Source of the DNA: Hyaloscypha bicolor E
Lineage: Eukaryota; Ascomycota; Leotiomycetes; Helotiales; Hyaloscyphaceae
Assembly (NCBI RefSeq): GCF_002865645.1
Contig: NW_020194685.1
Location: 62,001-126,000 of the forward strand
Direction: 5' to 3'
DNA length: 64,000 nucleotides
Shown: piece by piece, positions 19,657 to 31,616 of the stretch
Position numbering within the stretch: the stretch's first letter is position 1
How the letters are laid out: each line of letters begins with the position of its first letter
Made by a program: the position numbers and the translations under genes
The notes under the pieces: generated by a model
What the model saw: only the letters and a program-made list of their open reading frames with translations
Told to the model about the DNA's origin: nothing
Databases searched by the model: none

Positions 19657-22073
19657 TCATTCCCAGCAGTGATCAGCCTCGGCATGCTTTATACCCTTCT
19701 CCCAGCTTGAAAACCGCTTCGAACAACCGGGATAGAAGCACTCCCAAGCCTGTACCTTGTCCACCATGATGGTAGAGTGTCGCAGTCGCAGGTGGGTCTT
19801 GAGTCCGTTACAAGTGTTCCTGGTCTGGTCGCAGGTGAAACAGTGATACGGAAGCCAATCTGGGTCTGCGAAGCAATGTTCCGGAATCTTGGGTGGCAGG
19901 TAGCTTCCGTTCAGGCGCGCTTGGTATTTCTCCTCGTCGACTGAGCGAAGAAGGTTTTGATGTTCCTCCATGCTCGCATATCTCAAGCACCAGTCTGGTT
20001 CGAAGGATGAGGCTACCGATGCTTTGGAAGATCCGGCTACTGAGGGGGTCTTCTTCTCTACTGTTTGCTCTCTGGTGAGGGTATCCTTGTCTGGATGTTC
20101 CTCGAGAGTTTCACAAGAAGACAGATGATTTGGACCATTCAAAGTCAAACCATCCCTCTCTGGTTTCGCCAAAGATGGACGGTTTGCCCAAGTATGAGGA
20201 CCAGTTGGGACGTCGTTGACTAGAGGCCAGACGGCCATCACCTGTTTATTGCTATGGCTCAGGATCTTTCCCAAAGGAGTAGGATTATTAATTGCACTGT
20301 CTGAGACTTGATTGGTGAAGGAGGAGTTGACCAGAGAATCCATCGGATCCCTAATCTTAGACCACTTGAACTTATCGACGTTACTCGCAGGTGTAGGAGA
20401 GGCATCGCGGCTCGGAATGGTAGGTTCTGGGACGCTCTAACAAAAATAGCGTTAGCGGAGAGTGCTTGATAAGTTTTGCAAGAAACAGAGATAGACATTT
20501 ACCAATTCCTGTTGTGGTGGAAGTTTCAATCTCTTGAGGCTTGTCTCGAGAAAATTGTCTGCTGGTGGCACATGAACTTGGCCCTGAGTTTGAACGTATT
20601 TCTCGAGGTCATCAATCAAAGCTCTTTGATGCTGAATCATTTACTTCCACCGCCTTGCAAGATGATTGTCGGCTTCGTTTGCCCGGGTTCTTTTACCAAG
20701 CACGGTGCCCTCGCTCGTCTGTGTTGGGATAAATGAACCGACTGAGCCTTCCAGGACATTTTGCCGACCCAAAGATGGCTCCGCGACCTCTTCAAGCTTG
20801 ATTCTGACCTCTCTCTTGGTTTCAGGCTTGATTCCCACCCCAGAACTCTGCTTCAATCCTTCATTGGTGCCATCGTTTCGGTTGATGGTATTCCTCTCTT
20901 GGAAGTTACCATCGAACTGCAGCCTGCTTGTTTCCCTAGAAGATTGTTTCTGCAAATCAGAAGAGTATTTGTTTGGCAATGCCGAAAGGCCTGGATTTGA
21001 AGTGTGCAAATTGTCCATGTAGCTCAAATCATCCTCCAGCGAAGTTCGTTTCACAGTCTGCTTCTCTCGGAGCTCTTTCTTCTTCATGGACAGCTTCTCA
21101 AGTGCGAGCTTGAGTTCACCTTTAGATTTCTGCGCCAACTGCTCGCGGTTGTTGATGGGAGATTTGATAGGCTGCTGGTTGGCTGGTGGAGACGGCGTAG
21201 CTGGTTTCCCAATCGGAGCCTGCCAGGCCATTGTTGGTATATTTTTAAAAGGAGTACGCTTTAGAGTGAGATTCCTTGAGTTACAGCTGCCAAGAGAAGT
21301 GGCTTGTGAAAGAGTGCCCTCGGGGTGATAAGATGCGTTTCGTGGATTCTGACTATTTTTATTGTAGTAAGCAATAGAGGGGTTCAAAGACATTTGGGGC
21401 ACGTTTTGCTGAATTGGAGAGCCTGGAAGCCTGTAGCTACTATTTGTATAGGCTGGCGAATATTGGGGTGTATGTGGCGTAGGGTATGATTAAGGTGCCG
21501 CGTAACTGTTCCCCGTGCTGCCGTGAGCCACAAAAGTGTAAGTCGGAGCGCCGTACGATTCCATGGGAGCAGGAGTCGGCATGTTATAGGATGGCATTGG
21601 TGCGGAATTTGTTGTTCCATACGTTTGCATAGGTGTAGGAGCGGCCGTGTTATAAGACGGGGGATGTATCGCTGGGGATTGATATGGGACGTAGGATTGC
21701 TGGTATTGCATCGTTGAGGAGGGATTATACGCTTCAGGGTATTGTTGAGCTTGTGTATAGGGCGTCGAGGGTCCATAAAGCGAGGACGATTGCGGGTTCA
21801 CAAGAGACGTTGCAGGAGCCCAATAAGAAGGACCTTGCTGAAAGTGTTTGTTTTGGCTGCCGCGAAAAGCAATTAGCCCAGTACATCTATCCCTGAACGA
21901 GATGAAGTGATCTTTGTTGGAGAATCGGGTAGAAGATTCCACATTCGAATGAGTTGGGGAATGGATCCCAGCCCAGCGATCAGATAGGATAACGTACTTG
22001 GGAGGATACATGCTGCTCAACTTGAACCATCTAGCCTCTCGCACAGAGCTGGAGAAGACCTGAAGCAAGGATT
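19657..22073 (-). pseudogene. C2H2 zinc-finger protein with two in-frame stops
   Basis: One reading frame spans 20503-22073 and continues after a 66-nt intron (20437-20502, GTAAAT...CGCTAACG...TTAG) to 19657. The N-terminal part is Pro/Tyr/Gln/Ser-rich, the middle is charged (KSKGELKLALEKLSMKKKEL), and the C-terminus carries two C2H2-like fingers (FTCDQTRNTCNGLKTHLRLRH and CFYPGCSKRFSSWEKGIKHA). It is probably a nuclear regulator. Two TAA codons interrupt the frame, at 21490-21492 and 20641-20643; protein-like sequence continues in the same frame after each. Both are explained by CAA to TAA, a C-to-T change in CpA, the context used by RIP. The first exon is not resolved: the frame closes just above 22073, beside a likely acceptor TTGCTTCAG. 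The gene may be dead, or make truncated forms. Confidence 0.65.
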
Positions 22074-22497
22074 AACAACAGTCCTCTGAATGATTTAGCG
22101 GGGATTGCGTTGATGTTAAAGGGATGATCGCACCAGTGGAGATCGCGATGACGCTTTTGGTGTTTTTGACAAGAGGGAGGCATCGAAAGCGCGTCAGAAG
22201 GAAGAGTGTTTACAAAGGCCTGCTTGTGGGAAGGAGCGGAGCTTGCCGTCGCCGATAGTCGGGCCTCCTTTCTGAAGAGAGAGATCTTGAGGAAACACCG
22301 TGGAAAATACAACAACGCTCTATAGAAAGACAAAATGCCATGTGATGGAAGAACGACCATTGCTACAGAGTGTGTTCCTGTCCGAGACGATTTCAATCAC
22401 CAGTTTCGTATCAAAGCGCGTTGAACAAATGGAGCATGTACGCCCATCCTTCCTTTAAGGCGCTCCCATCACGCGATGCCTGCTTCTCGACCCAACC

Positions 22498-23098
22498 AGC
22501 AAGTGAAATCTACCTCACCTGGCTCTAGCATCAAATGGCAGAGTATCGGTGACAGCTGAGATATCGCCATTTTAGGGGTAGGACAACTACTAGACCTTAG
22601 ATGATAACAGCAATAGCTTTAGCAGCAGTAGCAGAAAAGCAATGATTAACGGTCGTGGTGCTGGGAAAGCAATGATTTCAATGTTCACTTGTTGAGGGGT
22701 GGTAAAGGGGGATATTTAGGCGGGGATTCTATGCTGGCAATGCGAACACATTATGCTTGTTTGTCAACTCTACCCGCAAGTGAAATCTGCTGGTACCTTA
22801 CCCGACTCTAGCATCAATTGGCAGAGTGTCGGTAATAGCTAAGATATGGCCGTTTTGGAAGTTGGACAGCTGCTAGAAAATCTTGACCCTGCGATGAAAA
22901 CAGCAACCGCTTCGGAAGCAGCAGCAAGGCGGTAATCAACATTCGTGATACTGAAGAACCTTTGCCCAGTATCCATTTGCAGGTCGCTGTTTGCAATCAT
23001 CACAATGCTTGCTTGTCGACCGATAAAGGGGGATAGGGGCAGATGTACGCAGGGGCCCATGCTGGCAAATGCGAGCACGTGATGCTTACATCTCAACC
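22498..23098. repeat. Diverged tandem duplication in the divergent promoter
   Basis: About 280-320 bp occurs twice head to tail (about 22498-22773 and 22776-23098). Matching anchors include CAAGTGAAATCT, CTCTAGCATCAA, TGGCAGAGT(A/G)TCGGT, AAAGGGGGATA and ATGCTGGCAA. Differences are substitutions and small indels in both directions. It lies between the C2H2 gene and the divergent Zn2Cys6 gene. The right copy overlaps the first possible start codon of the regulator (ATG 23069), whose equivalent also occurs in the left copy, which hints that the true start may be downstream. Confidence 0.8.
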
Positions 23099-24900
23099 TC
23101 CCTTCGGATGAACCCAACTCCGCAAATGCATCAGCATTCGTCCCACGTCAAGCGACTCAGCCCCAGCATGCATCATGACTCCCCTCCGACCAATTTCAGT
23201 GACCTTCGTGAGGAGTTCCGCGTGATTCAAAGTGGCTTCAGACGACGGAAGAATGCGATGGCGGAACAAGCCTTAAACAATAGCTGGTTGACGAACGCCC
23301 TCCTCGGCGCATCCCGGAGGAGAACCGAGTCTGATCCATCTACCGCGTCTTCTTCAAGCCACTTGAGCCCCTTCAGATCATCCGAGTCTTCGCATTCGGC
23401 TGCTGAAAGCGAGAGGGCACAGTCGGAGGTAACCCCAACGACGATTGCCTCGGGGTCTGATGATCTTGCAGCGCCTCTTCAACCGGCCCATCAATTTGTT
23501 GCCGAAAATGGTGAAGGATCATTGGATGGGGGTCTTATACATCAAAGGTCCAGAAAAGGCCACAAAAAGTCCCGTGAGGGATGTTTTAACTGCAAGCGGC
23601 GGAAGATCAAGGTAAACATCAGCCTCAAGTTGACGTTCAAGCTGACAACTGGTCCAGTGCCAAGAAACTCAGCCAGCATGTGAGAATTGTACGAAAAAGA
23701 ACCTCCAGTGCTCCTACCCCGCTCCAAAGACCTTGAAAGCTCTCCAAGGATCACTGCTCTACTCATCAAACCCGATCGCCTCCGTCAATCTGCAAGGTAC
23801 GCCAACCATCTTCTCCTTGACGGATATGCGGCTTTTCCACCACTTCTTAATGGATGCATACCCACACCTGCCCGTTGGAAATGACTTGGCATGGCTTACT
23901 CAAGTGCCCTTAATCGCACATCATGTGAGCTCTCCCTCTTTCATCTCCATCCTACGACTAATGCTCGCCATGCAGAACGCATACCTCATGCACGCCATTC
24001 TTGGTATGTCAGCGTCACATCTAGAGCTTCTCACCGGAGAGTCGCTCGGTGCCGTAGCAATCCATCATCGACTACTTGCCGTTCAAGGATCGAATGCCGC
24101 ACTTTCCAGGAGGGTTCGCACCGGCAGCGATGGTGATGCTCTCTTGGGAGCTTGCTACCTTCTCGCCTTCCAAGCTTCATACATGAAAGATGGCCTCTCC
24201 GAGTTCTTTACAATGGTTCGAGGCTGTAGTCTCCTCAGTAATCAATTGAGGGCAGAGAAGTTGCCTATGGCTTTCTTTCTCACAGAAAAGGACCACTTCC
24301 AATTCATGGAAGATCGACTTCTGAACCTGCCCGTTATCAGCCCCAAGCTGGTTGAAGGCGCGCAAGCATCGCTTGTAGCCGTACAGCCCCTCTGCGCAAT
24401 GCCCTCTCAGACCGACTTTTACCAGCTTCTGCACGAATGTGTTGAGGCAATTAAACTGTCTTCGTTGCGCGGTAAGTTCTCTTCGCAGTTGCATACGGAT
24501 GATTTCTGACCTCCTAGTGTACTTCAAATTTATCTCTATATACCGAGGAATCATCGATATGGATCTCGAGATGTTCCACGAGTTCATGGATCCCAGCAAC
24601 ATCGTTGTGCAGCTGTTAATTGCACATTTCTTTGCTCTCCAGCTTGTCGTCGCACCAATCATCAACCGAGAATGGGCTGGGAGGAAGAGGTCAACCCCGC
24701 TCAGATTTCGACTAGATCAGATCTACCAATTGTCGAAAGGTATCCCAGACTCATACAAGAGCCATCTGGCCTGGCCCTTGGCAATTGCAGATGCGGTCAT
24801 GGACGAAGTAGCCGGCAAGAAACCTCTGGTTCCACGGGTTCCAATACTGAGGAACAAGGAGTGGGCTGATCCTGCGAGTGCTGTTCTGGGATGGTCTTGA
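23069..24900 (+). CDS. Zn2Cys6 fungal transcription factor
   Basis: A DNA-binding regulator expected in the nucleus. Exons 23069-23611, 23658-24471 and 24518-24900 give 579 aa. Both introns are 46 nt with GCTGAC or TTCTGAC branch sites. The binuclear cluster crosses intron 1: Cys172, 175 and 182, then Cys189, 192 and 199 (GCFNCKRRKIK joined to CQETQPACENCTKKNLQC), spaced C-x2-C-x6-C-x6-C-x2-C-x6-C. A long Ser-rich N-terminus precedes it. The C-terminal part (DMRLFHHFLMDAYPHLP, LMHAILGMSASHLELLTG) matches the fungal-specific domain found in sterol-regulator (Upc2-like) type proteins. I take the longest start; ATG 23108 in the same frame is equally possible because 23069 sits in a duplicated promoter segment. 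Its targets are unknown. Confidence 0.92.
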
Positions 24901-25068
24901 CAGTACTTCGAAATTACGCCCTTTCATGAGCTTCTAAAAACCCATTTCCCTCTCTCTACTTCTACTTCCTCGACATCTCATACAACAATCCTCTACCTCC
25001 TCACCCGAACCAACTTCAGACCCTGCCGCCATCACTGCCGACTACTCGGCCGCCGGAATGGATGCAAT

Positions 25069-26042
25069 TCAAGCACCCATCCCATCACCACTCTCCATCC
25101 GCACATCCCCACCCGCCTTCCTTCCCTGCCGAACGAAATATGCTCCTGGAGGCCACACACAGAACACCCCAATAGCCGGCACCATCGGCAGGCTCTCAAA
25201 CGTATAAAACATCCACTCGTGCGTGAAGGGATACCCGTGGATACCCATCGCGAATTCGATCAGCCTGTACACCGACCTCACCTAAATCCTTCGTCAGCCT
25301 TCTTACCCTCTCCACTCCGTCACACCCCAAAACTCTATGGAATCCAACTCACCACAATCAATCCACTCGAGATATACACCGCCCTCAACACTTTCCGCCA
25401 TCCATCCTCAACCTCAGGCCTGACCTCGCCGCGCCGCGTCAAGACGTCGAACCTCCCCACAACCCCACACAAAAATACAACAGTAGCAAGCTGCACACCC
25501 AGCCCCACCATCAAAACATCCACGCCAATCTTCGTCGTGCTTCCTTCCCAGTTCCCAGAACTCGCTATACCACTTCCTGACACCTGTATCAGAAACGTAA
25601 TGACGTCGGAGATGATGAAAATTTTCGTGAGCTTGCGTAAGGGGATGTAGTGGATGTGTGTGATGTGGCACGGGAGGACGGAGAGACAGAGGCGGGAGAG
25701 GAGGAGGTAGTTGCCTGCTGCGACGAAGAGGGGCGCGAGGACTATTAAGGAGGAGGATACTGCGTATGGAGGCTGTTTGTCATCAGTAATCCGCACACAA
25801 GCCGGATGGAGAGATGCACTTACGATCTGATCAGGGAGCTTGATAGACACAGCACGAGTGATATATCCAAAAAACTCGAAGCAGACACCGACAAGGATGG
25901 GGATGAAGTAGTACGCCTTATACTTAACTATCGTCTGGTAGAACTGGATTATCAACGGAATCAAGTAAATGACCGCAAAGACTATAGCTAGCGGAAAGTG
26001 GGTGTCGGAAGGCCAGATGGAGTTTGGATCTGCGTTCGTCAT
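25069..26042 (-). CDS. RTA1-like 7-TM membrane protein
   Basis: A member of the fungal RTA1/lipid-translocating-exporter family, linked in yeasts to resistance and sphingoid-base or lipid transport. Exons complement(25069..25281, 25353..25772, 25824..26042) give 283 aa. Intron 1 is 51 nt (GTAAGT...TACTGATGAC...CAG). Intron 2 is 71 nt (GTGAGT...GCTGACG...TTTAG). Family landmarks are YIPLRKLTKIFIISDVITF, then QVSGSGIASSGNW, SSGLIVVRSVYRLIEFAMG across intron 2, and a final helix with FYTFESLPMV. Seven hydrophobic segments fit the family. The C-terminal tail is short and charged. No damage is seen. The ligand or cargo is not determined by the sequence. Confidence 0.92.
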
Positions 26043-28399
26043 TTTTCTGGCGAGTTCTGAGTTTGGGGTTTGAAAGAAGAAGTCGAATGCAGTTGATGCT
26101 CTTCCTTTTGAAGACGGCTCTGAGGCCTTTTATGTCCATCTCTCTTGCTCCAAGGTTTCTCGTTTGTTGAAGGGATTGCGTTGCCTCCCAGTTCCGTGCA
26201 AAAATAAGATTCCTCACCCCAATCACATCCCCATCTTGAAGCTTCGTCGACTGCTTTCGCGTTCATCTCTTGTCCTCCTCTCCTCCTCTCCCATCTTCCT
26301 CCCATCCCTCATTCTTCCTCGCGTTTAGCTTTACGAAATCCGGTGCCAATCCAATCTCAACATATTATCCACATCTGATTTTCGTACCACGGATTCAAGC
26401 TAATGATGATTGGTGCGCCACTCGAGCACTTCTCGCATTCAGCGTATTGCGGGCGTGGCAGGTTCTTGGCAACAGGGGGATCGGGGCGTAAGCATCGGGG
26501 GAACTTCACTTTTCACCAGCAAGGCGCGAAGATAGGGTTTTGTGCGCCAATTACTTCGCAGGGGGCTGGAAGCTGCGTTGATAGTGAGTGTGACCTGGGA
26601 GTTTATTGGGTGTCGTGAAATCATTGGACGTCAAAGTACGGAGTACTCGAATATTTTCCCAGGTCATAAGAGCGATGTCGTATGGACCAAGGGTCTGTCT
26701 ACCTTAGCACATGGGATGCCAATTTTTACAATCGGAAATTTTAATTAAACTAAACAGTCCAAATAAGGAATTAATTTACCGCGTCTTTGCTACTCTATTA
26801 TTGTCAACTTCAATTTGTTCCATTCATTTTCTCTCAGCCAACCATGACGACCGGCAGCTAATGGATTCGTTGAATCCTTTTCTGAATTCGAATTATAGGG
26901 CTCGTCGCAAGATGGGGCACGATTTTCGTCTTCGCCAGGACCAAGTGACAATGATAAAGGGGTTGACATTGTGACAATAACAAATGTTTTGCTACGTTTC
27001 CAGCAGTTCGCCCAGACCTATCACCACCTAGCCAAGAGTTCGCGACCCATGGCGAAAATATCCTGGGTCATCGGCTCGAAGATATTGAAGGAGAACAGGG
27101 GAAAAGACGTGCTCGAGGAATCCGAATTTTGATTCTATTTGTGTGCCCTCCTCCCCCCCCCTCCCTTTTTTTTGACCTTGAAATCGAATGTTGCTTCAGA
27201 GAATTCTATGTCGGGTTTGGAAGATCTCAGAGAGACAAATTTGGAATAAGTCAATAAGTGAGCCCGAGAAACAAGTGGACCATTGGCTGGTTTAAGCAGT
27301 ACTTGAGCTGCGAGCAAAGGGATGCAGAGGATTTGACATAGCATGTGTATGACGTCGATGCCTTGATGGCAGATCACATGGCCCTCTGCACACAGCTTGC
27401 TTTGGTTATTAGCAAATACCGAAACAATGAAACGATGAAGTACTTGAGCTAACAGAGGTTGCGAGTTTGCTAACATAACAAAGAATTGGTTTTGTCGATT
27501 GTCTTACAACCGCCACAAAGCTTTGTCAGATGCAAACGGCTGGGTCTGACCAGACTGTATTTAATCCCTCCCGCAAGCCACTCACATTAATCGTAAAGTC
27601 AGTTCTCTTTGTTCTTGCTGTCTGGTTAATTAAATATATCATTCCATTGAGCAGCAGGTTCCTCAGTGCTAAGGACTCAACCGAGCAAGCCCCTGACTTA
27701 AGAAAATCCTCCAATCCTTACTCGACTTTTCAACACTTCCTCTTAGTTAACCAATCAAAGATAATATAAGAAGTCAAGCACCGTGGGGGAAGATTCAGTG
27801 AATGATTGAAAACCCAACATTACTGTTTTTCAGCTGCCCTTCAAGTGGGTCTTGGTCCGCCCGATCACAACTTGACAGGAGCTTATGTTTGCACATAACA
27901 ACTAACACCTATATACATGAAAGTAAGCGAATAGAGAAGACGGGCTAAAGGAAACCAAGAACGCGACTCACATTTACGGTACTTCACATGGACTTATTTG
28001 TCAGTTGTAGTGAAAGGAAAAGCAGCAAATCCGAAGGTCAAAGGAAGATTGCTAGTAGCATCACAATTTAGTTGCTAAAGTCAAAGGAAAAAATATATAT
28101 ATATATATCCGCGAACAGGATTAACAAACTTCCAGGTTTGGTTTTGTGGGGTCTTACTCTCCGTTGTCATATTGGAATACTGTTTTCTTAATTTCCAGAA
28201 GGGACGAGGCTGTCAACAACGAGGCTGACAGTCGGTAATTTATTTAGTCACGGCGGCTTTTCCCTCCGGGTACCGCCCCCTAAATTTCAAGAACGAAACA
28301 GCTTAATTCTGGTTTATTTAACGCTCATTGGACAATTGTCGAATTTGGCATGCCATTTTCAAGTGTACTTCAAAACAAGCACAAACCACAACAGATCCA
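26043..28399. other. Long intergenic region without supported genes
   Basis: About 2.4 kb of moderate composition. It contains CT-rich tracts (26265-26300), a C/T homopolymer run near 27150-27173 and an AT dinucleotide microsatellite near 28093-28108. Open frames at 27135-27476 (minus) and 27530-27769 (plus) have no recognisable domain or convincing splice partners. A promoter for the downstream dioxygenase-like gene should lie at the right end. A non-coding transcript cannot be excluded. Confidence 0.45.
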
Positions 28400-28431
28400 A
28401 CAACCACAACAACCACAACAACCACAACAAT
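28400..28431 (+). repeat. CAACCA microsatellite in 5' leader
   Basis: A run of CAACCACAA-type units lies about 80-110 bp before the ATG of the dioxygenase-like gene, probably in its 5' untranslated leader. A CAA-rich leader is unstructured. No function beyond that is indicated. Confidence 0.7.
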
Positions 28432-28511
28432 AAAATCTCCTCTCCGGAGCGCAAGTTCTTTTGCATTGTACCTACCATTTCAGAACATTCAAAACACACT
28501 CAAAGAGCAAT

Positions 28512-30457
28512 ATGCCGAGCTCTGCGATTATCAAGCAGCCTACCTATCAAATAGGTACGCTATTTAAGGATCGAACAGAAACGAATGACCTCGAAGCCTT
28601 GGGACGAGCCGAAAAATGCCTCAAACGCCTTGAGGGCACTCGAGCCAAGGGCCATGAAGACGAAGACGAGGGCAAAGACGATGGCGACACCTCTCCAGAG
28701 TCAGCCAAAGACATTGACACTGGTATAGCCGAGGATAACGGCGATGCTACTTCTATTCCTTCTACAACTAACTCCATACCCCTCGTATCGCTGCCACTTC
28801 AATTGCAATACGACGAGAAATTGAAATGGAAAAAGGGAACAAAGCCTGAAGGCAAGAACTGGGCATGGAGCGGAGTAGGATTCCCTGACGACCCATCCAT
28901 AATAATCGAGCCTTTTGAAGAAAAGACGTACATCAACAACCAAGACCCCGCAGTCATACAACTTGCTCAAGACATCCTGGATATCAAGAGCAAACCTTCC
29001 TCCAGCATCGCAGACTCTGATTTCAAGTCAGAGACTGCCCTACACAGAACGATCGAGACCTTTAATCTCCACAACAGAGTGGTGGTAAAAGCGATATTCG
29101 ATGAAGCATCCGTGGGTGAGGGTGGATACTCAAATTTGAGTACCTGCAAGGCATTTGAGGCAGAAGTCAACAAAGGAGTTGGGCTTCAACCAGATGTTCG
29201 TCTCGAACAATATATTGCAGCACATATCCTGCTCTGTACGGGCGGCAGTGTAAGTCCCTTCCAATTTTGAAACCGTATTGTGACGTTCCCCCATTGCTAT
29301 AGTTTCAAGTAATTGCTGACTCTCTTGTTCCCCAGATTGGCGGGAAAACGAATTATCTATGGCGAAAGGCTCGCAGTCTAGCCCAACAACAACTCCATCT
29401 CAATCCAAAGTTGGCAGAAATTGCAGAAGAGCAGTTAATGGCAGATAAAGACCCTGCACTTGAAAAGATGCTGAAGATTGCCAAGAGAGCAATCCCCAAT
29501 AGCTCCTCCAACTCCTACCACCAGAAAAGAAGAGACCAATTTGCGGTTGACAACAGCGTATTCTATTACATCAGGAATGCCGATATCGTGATGGTGTTAG
29601 ACAAAAACACTAATGTTATCAGCTTCCAATGCAACTACGCTATCCGCCAGTTACTTGGTAAAGTAATTCAACAAATGATTATAGATTCCTTTGAGAAGTA
29701 CAGCACTCTGGCTGCAGTTCCTCTTCCAGATATTACCAGACACGGCCTTCATTGGACGGATTTCTTGCCGCAGAGTTCACAGTTCGACCCCAGAAACCCT
29801 GACGGCGATATTCGGAAAGCGAAGTCTGGTGTCTACCATTTTGGCGGCCATTGTGCGACAGCCGATTGGAATGGTAAAAGATTTGGGGTAACACCAACTG
29901 CCGACTCTGGTGAGAGGTTGACTCAATGGCCTCATGTTGCGCAGCAGCAAGAGCATCTCCGGTACAGCGCCTTGGGAGCTTGCATTGAAGTTCTTAAATT
30001 CTTCTTTCGGCTTCTGGACCCGGAGCTCCTAGAGGAATACGAGAAGGTCGCTCGTGAGATTGCGAAGCTCGAGAACATCCCCTTCCAAACTAGGCGAGAT
30101 ATCGATCCCTTCATCATCAAAGCTCTATTGGTTAATGTTATGACGAATGAGCACAAGGATCTGAGCGATTGGAAATTCGGGTTTGCAGCCTTGGTACCTG
30201 TTGGTGATTTCACAGGAGGAGATTTACTTCTGCGGGAATTGGGCCTCCGAATTGAGGCACCATCTGGATGTATTCAGTTCATGCGTGGTCGTGAGCTGGC
30301 ACACTCTATTGCAAAATGGGAGGGTAGACGATTCGTTGTTGTAGCTGCGACTCACGAGGCTGTTAGGCGCTTTGCCCAGGAGCAGATGGAGAGTACGCCA
30401 GAGGGGAAATTGCCGTTACAGCGCGGAAGAAAACGAGACCACAAGGAGGTTGATTGA
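28512..30457 (+). CDS. Putative 2-oxoglutarate/Fe(II) dioxygenase-fold protein
   Basis: Two exons (28512-29249, 29336-30457; 86-nt intron with GTAAGT donor, TGCTGAC branch and CCCAG acceptor) encode 619 aa. The start has A at -3. The N-terminus has an acidic low-complexity stretch (EDEDEGKDDGD). The C-terminal third carries the pattern of a double-stranded beta-helix dioxygenase: NEHKDLSDW with an HxD pair (His519, Asp521), then GDFTGGDLLLRELGLRIEAP (the glycine-rich GG-D/E-L-x-L strand), then a distal His569 in RELAHSI and Arg577/578 in EGRRFVVVAATH. This order (HxD...H...R) is that of Fe(II)/2OG oxygenases, and the context resembles fungal relatives of the TET/JBP and prolyl-hydroxylase-like groups. 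The substrate (nucleic acid, protein or small molecule) is not indicated. The assignment rests on motifs only. Confidence 0.62.
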
Positions 30458-31052
30458 TTCCGAATTCCACAAATAGCACAGCTAGATACCATGAACCCCT
30501 TCCGTGTCAACAGCTGAGGCGTGTATTACCACACGATCTTTGTACTCCTGTGACTGTAGTCAGACCCCTAACCCAGATGTTTCCTAGACTCCATTCCAAC
30601 GATACGATGTTCCAAATCGAAAAAAAGCTTGCAAGTCTTCCACTCAAGTCCACCTTGAAACCACGTCCTATCTCAAATGATTGGAAAGAAAATCAGTGTG
30701 CCCCTGCCAACCCCTGCAACACCCCTGTTTTGCTCGCGTAGCATTCCTAAAACATGGGTGTACGCCCAAAGGGGAAATAACAGGAGGCCAACTCTGATTA
30801 GAATGCATAAGCATCCTCTCTGGGTAAACCCTAGAACGGGTGCTTATGCCATTGAGAATTAAATTCCCTTCTAGCCCCCTTCCCCCGCATTTCGCAAGCT
30901 AATTTTATAATTTTATCATAAAGTAAGGCTTTCTTTTTCGGCTATTCTTTAGCACCCGGCACGCGTACAAAAGGTGGGCAAGACGCACGTCCCTCTGTCC
31001 CTTACTTGTAATCGCTTAGGAAGTATATCCTCAAGGATATACATACGCTTCC
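30458..31052. other. Intergenic, nothing recognised
   Basis: Downstream of the dioxygenase-like gene. A small inverted repeat (GCATAAGCA near 30804, TGCTTATGC near 30841) is the only structure seen. Composition begins to shift toward repeat DNA here. Confidence 0.4.
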
Positions 31053-31214
31053 TATCCCTTCATCCGGCGAGACATAGTCCACGCTAACAAGGGGGCCTGG
31101 CTCAGACTGTAAAGTCGTACCTTTGCTTAAAAACTTATTAGTCATCCATCGCCTTTTCGTCCTGAGCCGGGCCCCCTTACTAGCATGGACTATGTCTCAC
31201 CGGACGAAGGGATA
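31053..31214. repeat. Inverted repeat with 53-bp arms
   Basis: Arm 31053-31105 pairs with 31162-31214 at 47 of 53 positions. All six differences are transitions, as expected if RIP or deamination acted on a former perfect palindrome. The 56-bp spacer is unrelated. Arms start TATCCCTTC and contain GAGACATAGTCCA. It may be a foldback or MITE-like element at the border of the repeat region. Confidence 0.85.
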
Positions 31215-31235
31215 TGTGTATATACGCTCCTGTGA

Positions 31236-31412
31236 GGCGCCGAAGGCGTCGAACGTCGTGCCCCTGGCCTCCTAAGCTCCTAGTATTAGTAGAGAATATA
31301 CTTTAAATATAGATGTGCTTTATATACAGTTGTGCCCCACACGCCGTAAGGCGCCGAAGGCGCCGAACGGGGTGCCCCTAGCCTATTAAGGTCCTAATAT
31401 TAGTAGAGAAAT
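31236..31412 (+). repeat. Two direct copies of a 63-bp GC-rich unit
   Basis: The segments 31236-31298 and 31350-31412 are direct repeats starting GGCGCCGAAGGCG and ending TATTAGTAGAGAA. Most differences are transitions. The unit itself holds the short palindrome GGCGCC. It lies next to the 53-bp inverted repeat and may belong to the same element. Confidence 0.8.
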
Positions 31413-31616
31413 AAGCTTTAGAACTCCCAGAACTAGCGCTCTGTCTAGTTACAATATTATGTAGTGACCAATCAAAAGATATCCCATGTGATTGAAAAGC
31501 AAAGCCAAATTGCTATTGATTCAGTAATCCGTGCTGCTTGTCGTTGTCAAATACTTCACATCGTGATTTTTCCAAACAACACTCAGCATCAAGACTGGAT
31601 AGTATCTCATCCCAAG

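Noticed and set aside
27135..27769. Two open frames (113 aa minus, 79 aa plus) in the long intergenic region
   Set aside because: Neither shows a family motif. One includes translation of a C/T homopolymer tract. No introns join them to anything.
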